Below are positions 50,099 to 58,786 of a stretch of 64,000 nucleotides of DNA, piece after piece. The notes under the pieces are model-generated. The model was not told the origin of the DNA and ran no database searches. It saw only the letters and a list, made by a program, of their open reading frames with translations. The first letter of the stretch is position 1, and every line of letters starts with the position of its first letter. The stretch is from an uncultured Clostridia bacterium. Its GTDB lineage: Bacteria > Bacillota > Clostridia > Oscillospirales > Acutalibacteraceae. A program made the position numbers and the translations under genes. The DNA is taken from NCBI GenBank assembly GCA_947581635.1, contig CANPVE010000001.1:1-64000 (forward strand), given 5' to 3'.

Positions 50099-50848
50099 AT
50101 GTATGAAAGGCTTGTAAAATACATAAAGAGTAAACTCGGCAGAGGCGCGGATATCAAAACCACTCCGGGAAAATCCGCAGTCGGGCAATATTTGGACCGA
50201 ATTTCATTCAAACTTGCGAATGTCGTCGGTGTGCTTAAAACGACCGCTATTTTTTTGACCTTTGCGTTTTTGACGTTGTCCGTGCTTCTGGCGCTTTGGC
50301 TCGGAGACAGTGGCGCAAGGGCGGAGGCGGTGGTTATAATATGCGTTATGGTGATTGCACTTTTTTTCTTCAAAAGCTATAAGCGCAGATCTGCGCCGCG
50401 CGCCTATAATGTATTTGTAGTGATGAGTCATAATTCTGAGGATTACGGCTGTGCCATACCCTGCCGCAGAAATATATTTGATGTAAACAAGGCGTACTGT
50501 CCACTTAATTCAATCGAGTTAAAGCGGATTCACGGCTATGACGAAACCATTGTGCTGAACGGTGTGTTTCTGGTGCTCGAGCTTGCGCAGGGTTCGCCCC
50601 GTGTTCGCGTGGATATTTTGAGAGCGATATTGGGGTCGCGCGATACGTTCCGACAGCTTCCCGACAGATTGAGCTTTGAATTCAAAACAGAGGCTGGAGG
50701 AGACGCGGCAGCGGTCAAGCGGATTAGGGCAAAGCTCGAATGTGACGAAGTATACGATATTACATACAACGGCCATAGGCTCCGTGTAATGATTTACAGC
50801 GACGTCTCAAAGCAAACCCTGCTGTCAAAGGGCGGCTTTATTATGTGA
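50099..50848 (+). CDS. Membrane protein of unknown function
   Basis: A 249-residue protein with a cytosolic N-terminal segment of about 45 residues, two adjacent membrane helices (about 46-66 and 74-92) and a C-terminal cytosolic domain of about 155 residues. No family is recognised. AAGGAGAAAGCC precedes the ATG. Its place between the kinase-like set and the GTPase suggests a membrane docking site for them (inference). Confidence 0.65.
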   Translation: MYERLVKYIKSKLGRGADIKTTPGKSAVGQYLDRISFKLANVVGVLKTTAIFLTFAFLTLSVLLALWLGDSGARAEAVVIICVMVIALFFFKSYKRRSAPRAYNVFVVMSHNSEDYGCAIPCRRNIFDVNKAYCPLNSIELKRIHGYDETIVLNGVFLVLELAQGSPRVRVDILRAILGSRDTFRQLPDRLSFEFKTEAGGDAAAVKRIRAKLECDEVYDITYNGHRLRVMIYSDVSKQTLLSKGGFIM

Positions 50849-50870
50849 TCGAGAAAGGAAGAGAGAACAT

Positions 50871-52415
50871 ATGCACCTTTGCCCGTATTGTGATTCGGAG
50901 ATTACCAAGGAGAAAACTTGCAGCTTTTACAATAACAACGACGACTTCTTTTCGGGAACCTCGCCCGACTCACTCATAGCCACCATAAGCAACGCTGTGT
51001 TTCAAAAGCACGGCGGTGAGGGCAGCAAGTACTTTGAATATTGGAAGAGCAAATTCGGCATTGAATCCGACATGATAAAAAACAGCACCTCGGGCATTGT
51101 GCTTCGCCGCGACGTCATCAACATGGCTATAGATAAAATGGACAAGGACGAATTGGAGAGGTACAATATCCAGCTCATAACGCCGAATATGTATCAAATA
51201 GGCGAGTATGAAATCGACTTCAACTATGTCGACCCCGACAAAACGCTGTCGGCGTGCGAGATGCCTCTGGTAAAGAAAACAGGCGGCGACAGGCGCACGC
51301 CCTACGCGCTGATATGCCCTGAGTGCGAGAATCTTCTTCCATTGGATTACTTTGAAAAAGACTGCGTGAATATTATCCTGACGGGCGCCAGCTCGGTTGG
51401 CAAGACGGTTTTTGTCATGTCGATGCTGCAAAACAACTTTATAAATCTCACGGGCAACACAGGCAGATTAAAGATAACTCGCAGTATGGAAAACTGCGAC
51501 GTGTGTACCAGGCAGTTCTTTGACGACCTGAGCAAATTCGATTCGTCTGGTGATCTGCCGCCCGGAACAAGCCGTCCATTACCTCCGCTCTTCCTCAGCT
51601 TTGAATGGAGCCTGCCCCACAGAGCCACATATAAACACAACCTTTGTCTTATAGATACCGAGGGCGAGAGATGGGAAAACGGAAAAAATAAAAATACCGT
51701 GGCGCCATTTATCAGGGAATGTGACGGAATGATATATGTGGTGGAGCCAAGTCAAGGCATTTATTCCGATCCGCCCGACACGCCCAGATCCAACGGCGGA
51801 GCGCCCAGCCGCGGCAGTCACAGGGAAGCGCGAGTGGTGCGCCCACAGTCCTCCGACAACCTCATGGACGACAGGAGCGAGGCAAAGAAGGGAACTGCGG
51901 ATTATATATACAAGAGGTACTTTAATGTGAACGACAGCACGCACAGCAAGATGTACTGTGCATTCGTGCTGTCCAAGCTTGACCGTTATCTCGGAGAGGG
52001 AAAGTATCAGAGTGCCATAGATACTTCCGAAATTCCCTTTTGGCACAATCTCACATCTTACGACGAGTACTCGACGTCGGACAGCAGGACGCAGATTTTC
52101 GATTCCGCTCGCGCAACCTATAACTGTATAGCCGCCTACAAGCTGCTCCATCTATATTTTAAGATGCCCATAGCTCAGAATTGCAGCTTCGGAAACATTC
52201 AGTGGTTTGCGGTATCCTCATTCAGCGGTGAGGCAAAACGACGGGAGCAGGGCGGTAAACCGTATGTTGATCAGCGTCAGCAGTCAAAGACATTGAATAT
52301 TCACGAGCCGCTCATGTGGCTGCTCTCTGAAATAATTCCAAAAAAGCAGGCGGAAAGAAAAGCGGCCGAAGAAGAAAAAGCAAGGCGGGAAACCACCGTG
52401 GAGTTTGAGAAATGA
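50871..52415 (+). CDS. Zinc-ribbon P-loop GTPase (TRAFAC-like, DO-GTPase2-like)
   Basis: A 514-residue soluble protein. Paired CxxC motifs at 4-7 (CPYC) and 149-152 (CPEC) could form one zinc ribbon split by a 140-residue insert. The NTPase domain follows: Walker A GASSVGKT (172-179), Walker B/G3 CLIDTEGERW (about 259-268) and a G4-like FVLSKLDRY near 365-373, with a charged helical C-terminus. The layout resembles the double-GTPase type 2 proteins found with GAP1 proteins; I recall that family rather than having searched for it. The next gene, a GAP1-like protein, overlaps by four bases. Confidence 0.75.
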   Translation: MHLCPYCDSEITKEKTCSFYNNNDDFFSGTSPDSLIATISNAVFQKHGGEGSKYFEYWKSKFGIESDMIKNSTSGIVLRRDVINMAIDKMDKDELERYNIQLITPNMYQIGEYEIDFNYVDPDKTLSACEMPLVKKTGGDRRTPYALICPECENLLPLDYFEKDCVNIILTGASSVGKTVFVMSMLQNNFINLTGNTGRLKITRSMENCDVCTRQFFDDLSKFDSSGDLPPGTSRPLPPLFLSFEWSLPHRATYKHNLCLIDTEGERWENGKNKNTVAPFIRECDGMIYVVEPSQGIYSDPPDTPRSNGGAPSRGSHREARVVRPQSSDNLMDDRSEAKKGTADYIYKRYFNVNDSTHSKMYCAFVLSKLDRYLGEGKYQSAIDTSEIPFWHNLTSYDEYSTSDSRTQIFDSARATYNCIAAYKLLHLYFKMPIAQNCSFGNIQWFAVSSFSGEAKRREQGGKPYVDQRQQSKTLNIHEPLMWLLSEIIPKKQAERKAAEEEKARRETTVEFEK

Positions 52416-54829
52416 TAAGAGAATACGAACAATATTACTTTACCTGGGTACCGTCGATGGGCGGGGCAGCAGTGTATGCTTCGTCGTGTGAAGGCGGCCG
52501 CGACTGTCTAAAAAGCATTTGCCGCAGCACGGATTTTGACACCGAGGGCTTTGAACCCACATACAGACTGACATACTGCGCTGAACTTGGCAGCTTTGTA
52601 TTTTTGTGCGCGAGGCGTATGCGCCAAAGCCTCGACGGAAGAATGACCCCGTTTGTACACATTTACCGACCGCTTGGCGACAATTTTGACGCTGCAGATT
52701 ATGTTGCGCCGAATGACTTCCGCTGCGGCACTCCGGAAGAACTGAACGCAACCTCTCTGCCGCGCGCGAGCTTTGAGGTCAGGCCCTCCCGCATGAGAAA
52801 TATAAACGTATCTGATGAACTCCTGACCGAGGTAATATATCTGCTGTATTTTTGCCTTTACAGAGACAAAAAACGCCTGATTATACGCTGCCGTGATGCC
52901 AAGAGCTTCGAGGAGGATTTTCGCTCTCTCACCGTATTTATATACAGTCTCGCCCCTGAACCGTTGCGCAAAAAGCTGTCGGTGAGCATGAGCGCGGCGC
53001 GCCTTTCCGAAAGTTGTAAGATTGACATTGTTACGGCGAACGTCGATATTTCCAAGGCGGCAAATGACGCGTTCCTGCTCAATTATTCGGATGGCTCGCT
53101 TGAACGCGCCGACCGGCAGGACTTGGGTATGTTTGAATTGCAGCGCGCCGTGTGCAGACATCTTGCGGGTATGCGCGGGGCTAAAAGGTTCATGTCTTCG
53201 GCGGAGAACTTTTTCGCAAATTACACCAGGTTGATTTCCGAAAGCCGCAGCAACAGCTTCGCGGAAAATATGGCGGCTTATTTCTTTCTTACCGGCGGAG
53301 AAAAAATGGATATTTCGGACATTAAGGCGGCAAGTCTCCTGGAGTCGCTCAAAATGGGTCTTAAATTTTATCAGTCGTGGCCCTATTCGACCAGGGATTA
53401 CGAGCGTCTCACGATGTATTTTGTCCAAAAATATGCAATAGACGGTGAAACCGAGATGGGAGACAACATCATAAAGATTGTTTACGATATGCCGTTTCCA
53501 GAAGGCTGCACAAGCAAAGACAAATTTTGCGCGCGACTGCTGGACAGTATGTTTGAAGCGGGATATCATTCGCTCGCAAATGAGGCTTTTGGCAGAGAAT
53601 ACGCCGTGGCTCCGTCAACGGCCGAAGAAATAGCGTCGAATATAAAGAACGTCGACATTCTGGGGAGAATGCCGAGTGAGTTTTCTGTCGAAACCTTTAT
53701 AAAGATGTGCGGAAACGGCATAACCCGCCGCATTGTCTTTGACGATCGCAATAAGGCCACCGTAATTAACACATTCTCGTGCGCGTTGGATTCAGGCATA
53801 TCCGACTTGGAATTAAAAAATGCCCTTGATATTTTCAACTCCTGCAAAAGAACCTGGTGCGGCGAGTTTTGCAGATATATTCTGGAGCAGAGACCGGATA
53901 AATTCTCGGTGAGTATGTTTACAATCATGTGCTGCGACACTGCAAGGCGCGACATACTTTTTGACAAACGCAGCAAGAACACCGTGTTTGACAGTTTTTT
54001 CCACGCAATATATTCCGATATCCCCAAGGAAACCATAAATCAAGCGGCGGGAAAACTCAAAAAATTCAATCCTCCATGGTACAGTGAGCTTTGCGGATAC
54101 ACATTTGAGCAAATAAACGATTTACTCGCCAATCACTACAATCAATGCAGAACAGATGAACTGTGCAGGCTTTGCAGCAGAACTGCGGCGGCGTTTGATA
54201 TAGATCGCGGCGCATTATGGGACACGGTGACAAACGCTTATCTCAGCGATGACAGCTTTAACGAGGGAACGCTCACGCAGATATGCAGTTCTCTTGGTTT
54301 TCCCGACAGCAAATACCGCGCCGTTGTCAAGAGAAAAAATTCAAGCAGTGGAACAGGCGCCGAAAGCGGGCGGTCAAATGGAGCGGAAAATACTGAAGCG
54401 TGTGAAGCCTTGGATATAGCCAATGAGAGCAGTGCCGCAGACACAAAAAAAACAAAATCGAGGCAATTGCCTGAAAATTACACCGATAACAGTGACAAAA
54501 CAGTGCCGCGTTCGTCGGAAGAATATGATGAAGGCGATCCCGAATCACAAGCCGATATCATGATGAAAATTTTGTCGACTGTGACTAAACTCCTGATGGT
54601 GGTTATGGCATGGCTGGCAGGCTTTATCTTCAGAAAAAGCGGAGTTGTGGACAGGGATATTGTGTCTGCGGTTTTCACCGCGCTGTGTGCGGGCATTGTG
54701 ATAGCTGTCCACACCATAAAAAACGGAAAACCCTTCGACCTGAGCTGTTTGCCCAAGAGTGAAGCGGGTATGTGCAGGCTGGCGCTGTGGCTCATAATTT
54801 ATATGCTGCTGCGTGCAATCGGCTCTTGA
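52412..54829 (+). CDS. GTPase-associated GAP1-like protein with C-terminal membrane anchor
   Basis: An 805-residue protein. The first 150 residues (YYFTWVPSMGG, then FEPTYRLTYCAELGSFVFLCARRMRQSLDGR and FVHIYRPLGD) follow the GAP1 N-terminal domain type 2 that accompanies TRAFAC GTPases; the middle 500 residues are helical. The last 86 residues hold about three membrane helices (from about 720). A low-complexity Ser/Asn/Glu linker separates the two. The ATGA-type overlap with the GTPase gene implies equal synthesis and a complex. In described systems GAP1 is thought to regulate the GTPase; here it would also tether it to the membrane (inference). Confidence 0.7.
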   Translation: MIREYEQYYFTWVPSMGGAAVYASSCEGGRDCLKSICRSTDFDTEGFEPTYRLTYCAELGSFVFLCARRMRQSLDGRMTPFVHIYRPLGDNFDAADYVAPNDFRCGTPEELNATSLPRASFEVRPSRMRNINVSDELLTEVIYLLYFCLYRDKKRLIIRCRDAKSFEEDFRSLTVFIYSLAPEPLRKKLSVSMSAARLSESCKIDIVTANVDISKAANDAFLLNYSDGSLERADRQDLGMFELQRAVCRHLAGMRGAKRFMSSAENFFANYTRLISESRSNSFAENMAAYFFLTGGEKMDISDIKAASLLESLKMGLKFYQSWPYSTRDYERLTMYFVQKYAIDGETEMGDNIIKIVYDMPFPEGCTSKDKFCARLLDSMFEAGYHSLANEAFGREYAVAPSTAEEIASNIKNVDILGRMPSEFSVETFIKMCGNGITRRIVFDDRNKATVINTFSCALDSGISDLELKNALDIFNSCKRTWCGEFCRYILEQRPDKFSVSMFTIMCCDTARRDILFDKRSKNTVFDSFFHAIYSDIPKETINQAAGKLKKFNPPWYSELCGYTFEQINDLLANHYNQCRTDELCRLCSRTAAAFDIDRGALWDTVTNAYLSDDSFNEGTLTQICSSLGFPDSKYRAVVKRKNSSSGTGAESGRSNGAENTEACEALDIANESSAADTKKTKSRQLPENYTDNSDKTVPRSSEEYDEGDPESQADIMMKILSTVTKLLMVVMAWLAGFIFRKSGVVDRDIVSAVFTALCAGIVIAVHTIKNGKPFDLSCLPKSEAGMCRLALWLIIYMLLRAIGS

Positions 54830-54842
54830 CGGAGGTGAGTGC

Positions 54843-55958
54843 ATGAAGTTTGAAAAGGACAGATTTATAGATCAGCTCTTTGGCAACGTGTTTCCCAATG
54901 ATCCGATCAAGCAGAAAGCAAGAAAGATTTCTGAGCGCGGTGTCTATTCGGGCGGAATCTGTATGCTCAAAGAACACGAGTTGGACGAATTTGAAAATTA
55001 CAGGCGGTTTCTAAAGGAATGGAATTTCACAAAATCCACGGGCGGCGATACTGAAAGTTCCGATTACAAGATCTACTGCCTCAATCCTCTCAGCGCCGAC
55101 AGTATACGCAAAATGTACAACGATAATTCCGCCCCGAAATCGCTTGAAGGCGTGGTTTCGCTGTGCATAGCCTGTGGCGTGCGGGACTTCGACTATATAA
55201 ACGAGGCGTGCAGAGGATTCTGCGAGGAAACCCTTGAGGGAAAGGGGCTTCGCAAGATACTCATATACGGGGCGGCGAAGGGTTTTGTGAACTTTGATGA
55301 GATAGCCTACAACAGTGTGAGCGGCAACTTCGGGCTTTTGGAGCAATACTACGATAAAAGCCTTTATGAGCGCTGCGAGGCGTACGAGCGCGCCAAAGTT
55401 CCGAGGGCAATTCAAAACGGCACAGTGAATTTTCTTGAAAATGTAAACGACTGCGACACGCCGGAAGATTTTATGAAGCTGCTCGATAATGAGGATATAC
55501 GCGAAGGTTTTTTGTACGACAAAGTAGAGCTTATCATGATAATTCAGGACTGCCTTGACAAGAGGCGCAGAACGCTCGCGGCCACAAACGACAAGGAGGG
55601 TGACAATTCGCTTTTCAGGCGATACAATGCAAATGCGCTTAAATCGACCTACAGCCGTCTTTGCCACGGTCACAAGCCACGCAGCGACTTTTTCCTTTCA
55701 CTCGCCCTGGCGTTCGGCTTGACGGGCGGAGAAATTGACAATATGGCGCGTTCTATGCACATCAATCCGGCAAGTGACGGCGGTATTTTCTCAAACTGCT
55801 GCAAACTGGTGAAGGATATTAATGGGCTGGGGGTTGAACGAAACAACCCCGACTATATTGTAAAGTTTAACGCCCTTGTGAACTTTGTGTGTGAAAATAA
55901 AAAAAGTCTGCCGGATTTCGATAATTTTCTGGAAAAATTCGGTGCAGAGCCAATGTGA
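54843..55958 (+). CDS. Unknown protein with HTH-like C-terminal region
   Basis: A 371-residue soluble protein. Near residues 275-325 the segment LKSTYSRLCHGHKPRSDFFLSLALAFGLTGGEIDNMARSM (cut here: YSRLCHGHKPRSDFF, ALAFGLTGGEIDNM) has the pattern of an XRE-type helix-turn-helix: turn, basic helix and an AfGLt-like third helix. The rest is helical with no family I know. GGAGGTGAGTGC gives a strong SD for the ATG at 54843. It is the last gene before a perfect bidirectional terminator and so closes the locus. Confidence 0.65.
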   Translation: MKFEKDRFIDQLFGNVFPNDPIKQKARKISERGVYSGGICMLKEHELDEFENYRRFLKEWNFTKSTGGDTESSDYKIYCLNPLSADSIRKMYNDNSAPKSLEGVVSLCIACGVRDFDYINEACRGFCEETLEGKGLRKILIYGAAKGFVNFDEIAYNSVSGNFGLLEQYYDKSLYERCEAYERAKVPRAIQNGTVNFLENVNDCDTPEDFMKLLDNEDIREGFLYDKVELIMIIQDCLDKRRRTLAATNDKEGDNSLFRRYNANALKSTYSRLCHGHKPRSDFFLSLALAFGLTGGEIDNMARSMHINPASDGGIFSNCCKLVKDINGLGVERNNPDYIVKFNALVNFVCENKKSLPDFDNFLEKFGAEPM

Positions 55959-55968
55959 AAATATATGG

Positions 55969-56013
55969 ATCGGCCGTCGAAAGATGTTGGAATTATATCC
56001 TTCGACGGCCGAT
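55969..56013. terminator. Bidirectional terminator closing the FHA/kinase/GTPase locus
   Basis: Perfect 13-base stem ATCGGCCGTCGAA/TTCGACGGCCGAT, extended by GAT/ATC, between convergent genes. The T runs are short. Confidence 0.75.
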
Positions 56014-56034
56014 TTGAGCTTTTGTTTAATAATA

Positions 56035-57279
56035 TTATTGCGCCTTGCAGAATACGGCGGTCAATGTAATTGTGCCGCCGTCGATGCGGGCGAACACCTC
56101 GCCGTTCATCTTGCGCATGAGCTGTCTGCATATATACAGCCCCAGCCCGCTGCCGGCTGTCGAGCCGACATTCGATCCGCGCCAAAAGCTGTCGAAGATG
56201 TGAGGCAATTCGTTTTCGCTTAGTGTGCAGCCACCGTTGGTGACAGATATCAGAATACACTCGTCTTCCTCGCCAAAGGAGATGTCAATTGCGCTGCCGC
56301 CGCCGTATTTAACGGCGTTCTCAATTATATTTTGCAGAACCTCCACTGCGCGGTCAGAATCGCCCTTGAGAATACATTCGGTAAAATTCCCCAATTTGAA
56401 ATCAATCTTGAGCAGTTCCAATTTGTCAGAATACATTGCATTTATCGGATCTATTACCTGAGAGAGATAGAATTCTCCGTTGGTTACGTCGAGATTCAGG
56501 AAATCATCGCTCGACGCAGCTACGATTCTGCTTACATAATCGCTTATCTCAACGCATTTGTTGTTTATTCCCTGTGCGACCTGCCTTGTTTTTATTTCAT
56601 CGGCATACAATCCCCTGTCGAGCGCTCTGGCGTACAGACCTATAATGCTGAGGGGAGTTTTTATATCATGGGAGAGCGAAAGCAGCAGTGTGTTCTTCTG
56701 CTTTTGGAGTTCAAGTTCACGGGACTTTTGCTGCTCCAGCTTTTCGCGCAGCAGGTCAAGTCCCCAGAGGAATCTTCCAAAATAGCGGGACTTGTCCGCC
56801 TTGAGAGGCAGACTTAAATTGCCCTTGGCCAGCTCGAACGGAACTTCTCTTATTCTGTCGAACGGTTTGATTATTTTTTCTCTGATTACAAGCAGGAGAA
56901 TCACGGAGGCAATCGCGGCGACGGTGAGACATACATTCGTCACAACGGCAGGGGAGTTATTTTCGGGGCGGCAGATATAGTCGAAACGGTAGACGCCGCC
57001 GTTTATTTCCCTAATCAAATAATCGCTGTTTGAATTGTAGAAACTGTTGGCATTTTGCTTTGAAAGCCGTTCCACGCCGGTGATGTATTTGCAGTTATGG
57101 AGACTTTCCTCCGTGAGGCTGCCGTTTTGCACCTCCGCCGCCATTCTCTCTGCTTCGACGCGATATGGACGGCTTGCAGGGTCGTTCTTATACGCCGACG
57201 CCAATATTAAATTTGCACAGATGAACACCGCGATAATTACGGCTGAAACCGTGGCGAATAATTTTCTGAAGCTCTCCAT
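56035..57279 (-). CDS. Sensor histidine kinase
   Basis: A 414-residue membrane kinase: helices at about 8-28 and 113-133, an extracellular loop of about 85 residues, a HAMP-like segment, the H-box LLSLSHDIKTPLS (His204), N-box IIENAVKYGGG, and G-boxes ending GSGLGLYICRQLM. It pairs with the OmpR-type regulator encoded 12 bases upstream. It is the last gene of an operon with an ABC transporter, so the pair may sense an envelope-active compound handled by the transporter (inference). Confidence 0.95.
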   Translation of the reverse strand: MESFRKLFATVSAVIIAVFICANLILASAYKNDPASRPYRVEAERMAAEVQNGSLTEESLHNCKYITGVERLSKQNANSFYNSNSDYLIREINGGVYRFDYICRPENNSPAVVTNVCLTVAAIASVILLLVIREKIIKPFDRIREVPFELAKGNLSLPLKADKSRYFGRFLWGLDLLREKLEQQKSRELELQKQKNTLLLSLSHDIKTPLSIIGLYARALDRGLYADEIKTRQVAQGINNKCVEISDYVSRIVAASSDDFLNLDVTNGEFYLSQVIDPINAMYSDKLELLKIDFKLGNFTECILKGDSDRAVEVLQNIIENAVKYGGGSAIDISFGEEDECILISVTNGGCTLSENELPHIFDSFWRGSNVGSTAGSGLGLYICRQLMRKMNGEVFARIDGGTITLTAVFCKAQ

Positions 57280-57291
57280 TTCCTGGTCAAA

Positions 57292-57957
57292 TCACCTTTC
57301 ATAGCGGTAGCCCACACCCCACACCGTGATAATATGCTTGGGATTTTTCGGGTCGTCCTCGATTTTTTTTCTGAGCCATTTAATATGCACCGTCAATGTC
57401 TGCGGCTCAGAGAAGCTGTCAAATCCCCATATCCTGTTGAAAATAAAATCCTTGCTCAGCGTTTTTCCGCTATTCTCCGCCAAAAGGCACAGCAGATCAA
57501 ACTCCTTCTGACTAAGCTCCAGATCCGCGCCGCTCTTGCTGATAATTCGCCTGCCCTTGTCTATTTTTAAAAATCCGTCCGAGATAATATCCGAATTGCA
57601 TCGACGGGCAAATATACCCTTTACTTTGGCAAGGAGTATATCTATGTCATACGGCTTTTCGATATAATCGTCCGCACCCATCAACAGTCCGCTTAATTTG
57701 TCGTGCTTATCGGTTTTGGCGCTGACGATGATTATGGGGGAATTAGAAGTCTCGCGGATTTTGCTGCAAACTGCGAGGCCGTCCATATTAGGAAGCATTA
57801 TATCGAGTATGACGAGCCTTGCACCGCTGCCGACAAAATATTCAAGCGCGGATTTGCCGTCGGTGCGGTGCTCCGTGGAATAGCCCTCGTTCCTCAGAAA
57901 ATCACACAGCAGCGCACCCATTTCTGTATTGTCCTCCACCACAAGAATATCCGTCAT
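57292..57957 (-). CDS. OmpR-family response regulator
   Basis: A 221-residue protein. The receiver domain has the acidic pair VVEDN, the phosphorylated Asp52 in LVILDIMLP, and the Ser/Lys positions IIVSAKTDK and YIEKPYD. The winged helix (ELSQKEFDLLCLLAENSGKTLS, HIKWLRKKIEDDP, WGVGYRYE) is complete. It is paired with the histidine kinase and lies downstream of the ABC genes. Confidence 0.97.
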   Translation of the reverse strand: MTDILVVEDNTEMGALLCDFLRNEGYSTEHRTDGKSALEYFVGSGARLVILDIMLPNMDGLAVCSKIRETSNSPIIIVSAKTDKHDKLSGLLMGADDYIEKPYDIDILLAKVKGIFARRCNSDIISDGFLKIDKGRRIISKSGADLELSQKEFDLLCLLAENSGKTLSKDFIFNRIWGFDSFSEPQTLTVHIKWLRKKIEDDPKNPKHIITVWGVGYRYER

Positions 57958-58001
57958 TTTACAATTCCCCCCGACAATAATTTAGAATTTTATTTCGGAC
58001 G

Positions 58002-58769
58002 TTACCACCCTTGTTCTATGAGCCAGTTATTGATACTGCGTTCACGGTCGCGCAGCTCGGTATCGGCGGAATATCTGCCTAAATTATACTCGCCTTTTAT
58101 GTTGCCGTCAACTATATACATCACTCTGGTGCATTTTGCCGCGACTTTTGCGTCGTGGGTGACGAGCATTATTGTGGTACCGTCGCGGTTAATTTTGCCA
58201 AGCTCCTCCATGACTTCATCGGAACTTGTGCGGTTGAGGGCGCCTGTCGGTTCGTCCGCGAAAATCATTTTCGGATTGTTTATCATGCAGCGGCATATGC
58301 AGGCGCGCTGGAGCTGTCCACCCGATACTTCGTTGATGTCGTTGTCCGCGATTTCAATTATGCCCAGTTTGCGCATAAGTTCCTTGGCCCGCTCAGTCTT
58401 TTCATTGGCGGAAAGCTTATTTGCCTTTGACTGTCGGGCGGGCAGTATGATATTGTCAAGCACATTGAGATTGCGGAGCATATACATCTGCTGGAATATG
58501 AATCCCATTTGATTCAGCCTCAGTCCCGCAAGTTCCTTTGCGTTGAGCTTTGAGATGTCTCTGCCGCAGAATTCCACTTTGCCTGCCGTCATGCTGTCCA
58601 TGCCCGACACGGTGTAGAGCAGCGTGGACTTGCCAGAGCCTGACGGCCCCATCACAGCGACCATTTCACCCTCGTCCACCCCAAAATTTACGTTTTTCAG
58701 TACGTTGTTCTGGCGCTTATTTACTACATATGTTTTGCAGAGGTTCTTTACTTCAAGAATTTTGCTCAT
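58002..58769 (-). CDS. ABC transporter ATP-binding protein (MacB/LolD-like)
   Basis: A 255-residue ATPase with Walker A GPSGSGKST (about 40-48), Q-loop FIFQQMYML, signature EVSGGQLQRACIC, Walker B MIFADEPTGALN and H-loop VTHD. The sequence type is that of ATPases paired with FtsX-like permeases, involved in peptide resistance or lipoprotein handling. The permease gene ends 17 bases upstream on the same strand. Confidence 0.96.
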   Translation of the reverse strand: MSKILEVKNLCKTYVVNKRQNNVLKNVNFGVDEGEMVAVMGPSGSGKSTLLYTVSGMDSMTAGKVEFCGRDISKLNAKELAGLRLNQMGFIFQQMYMLRNLNVLDNIILPARQSKANKLSANEKTERAKELMRKLGIIEIADNDINEVSGGQLQRACICRCMINNPKMIFADEPTGALNRTSSDEVMEELGKINRDGTTIMLVTHDAKVAAKCTRVMYIVDGNIKGEYNLGRYSADTELRDRERSINNWLIEQGW

Positions 58770-58786
58770 AATTATAAACTCCCGTC

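Noticed and set aside
52508..53569. A 353-codon minus-strand frame opposite the GAP1-like gene
   Set aside because: It has no SD and no recognisable domain, and is fully covered by the plus-strand gene that is translationally coupled to the GTPase.
38891..55958. Type VI secretion post-translational module (FHA, kinase, PP2C)
   Set aside because: No tube, sheath, TssJLM or ClpV genes are present, and the linked genes are SEDS, LCP and PBP wall enzymes.
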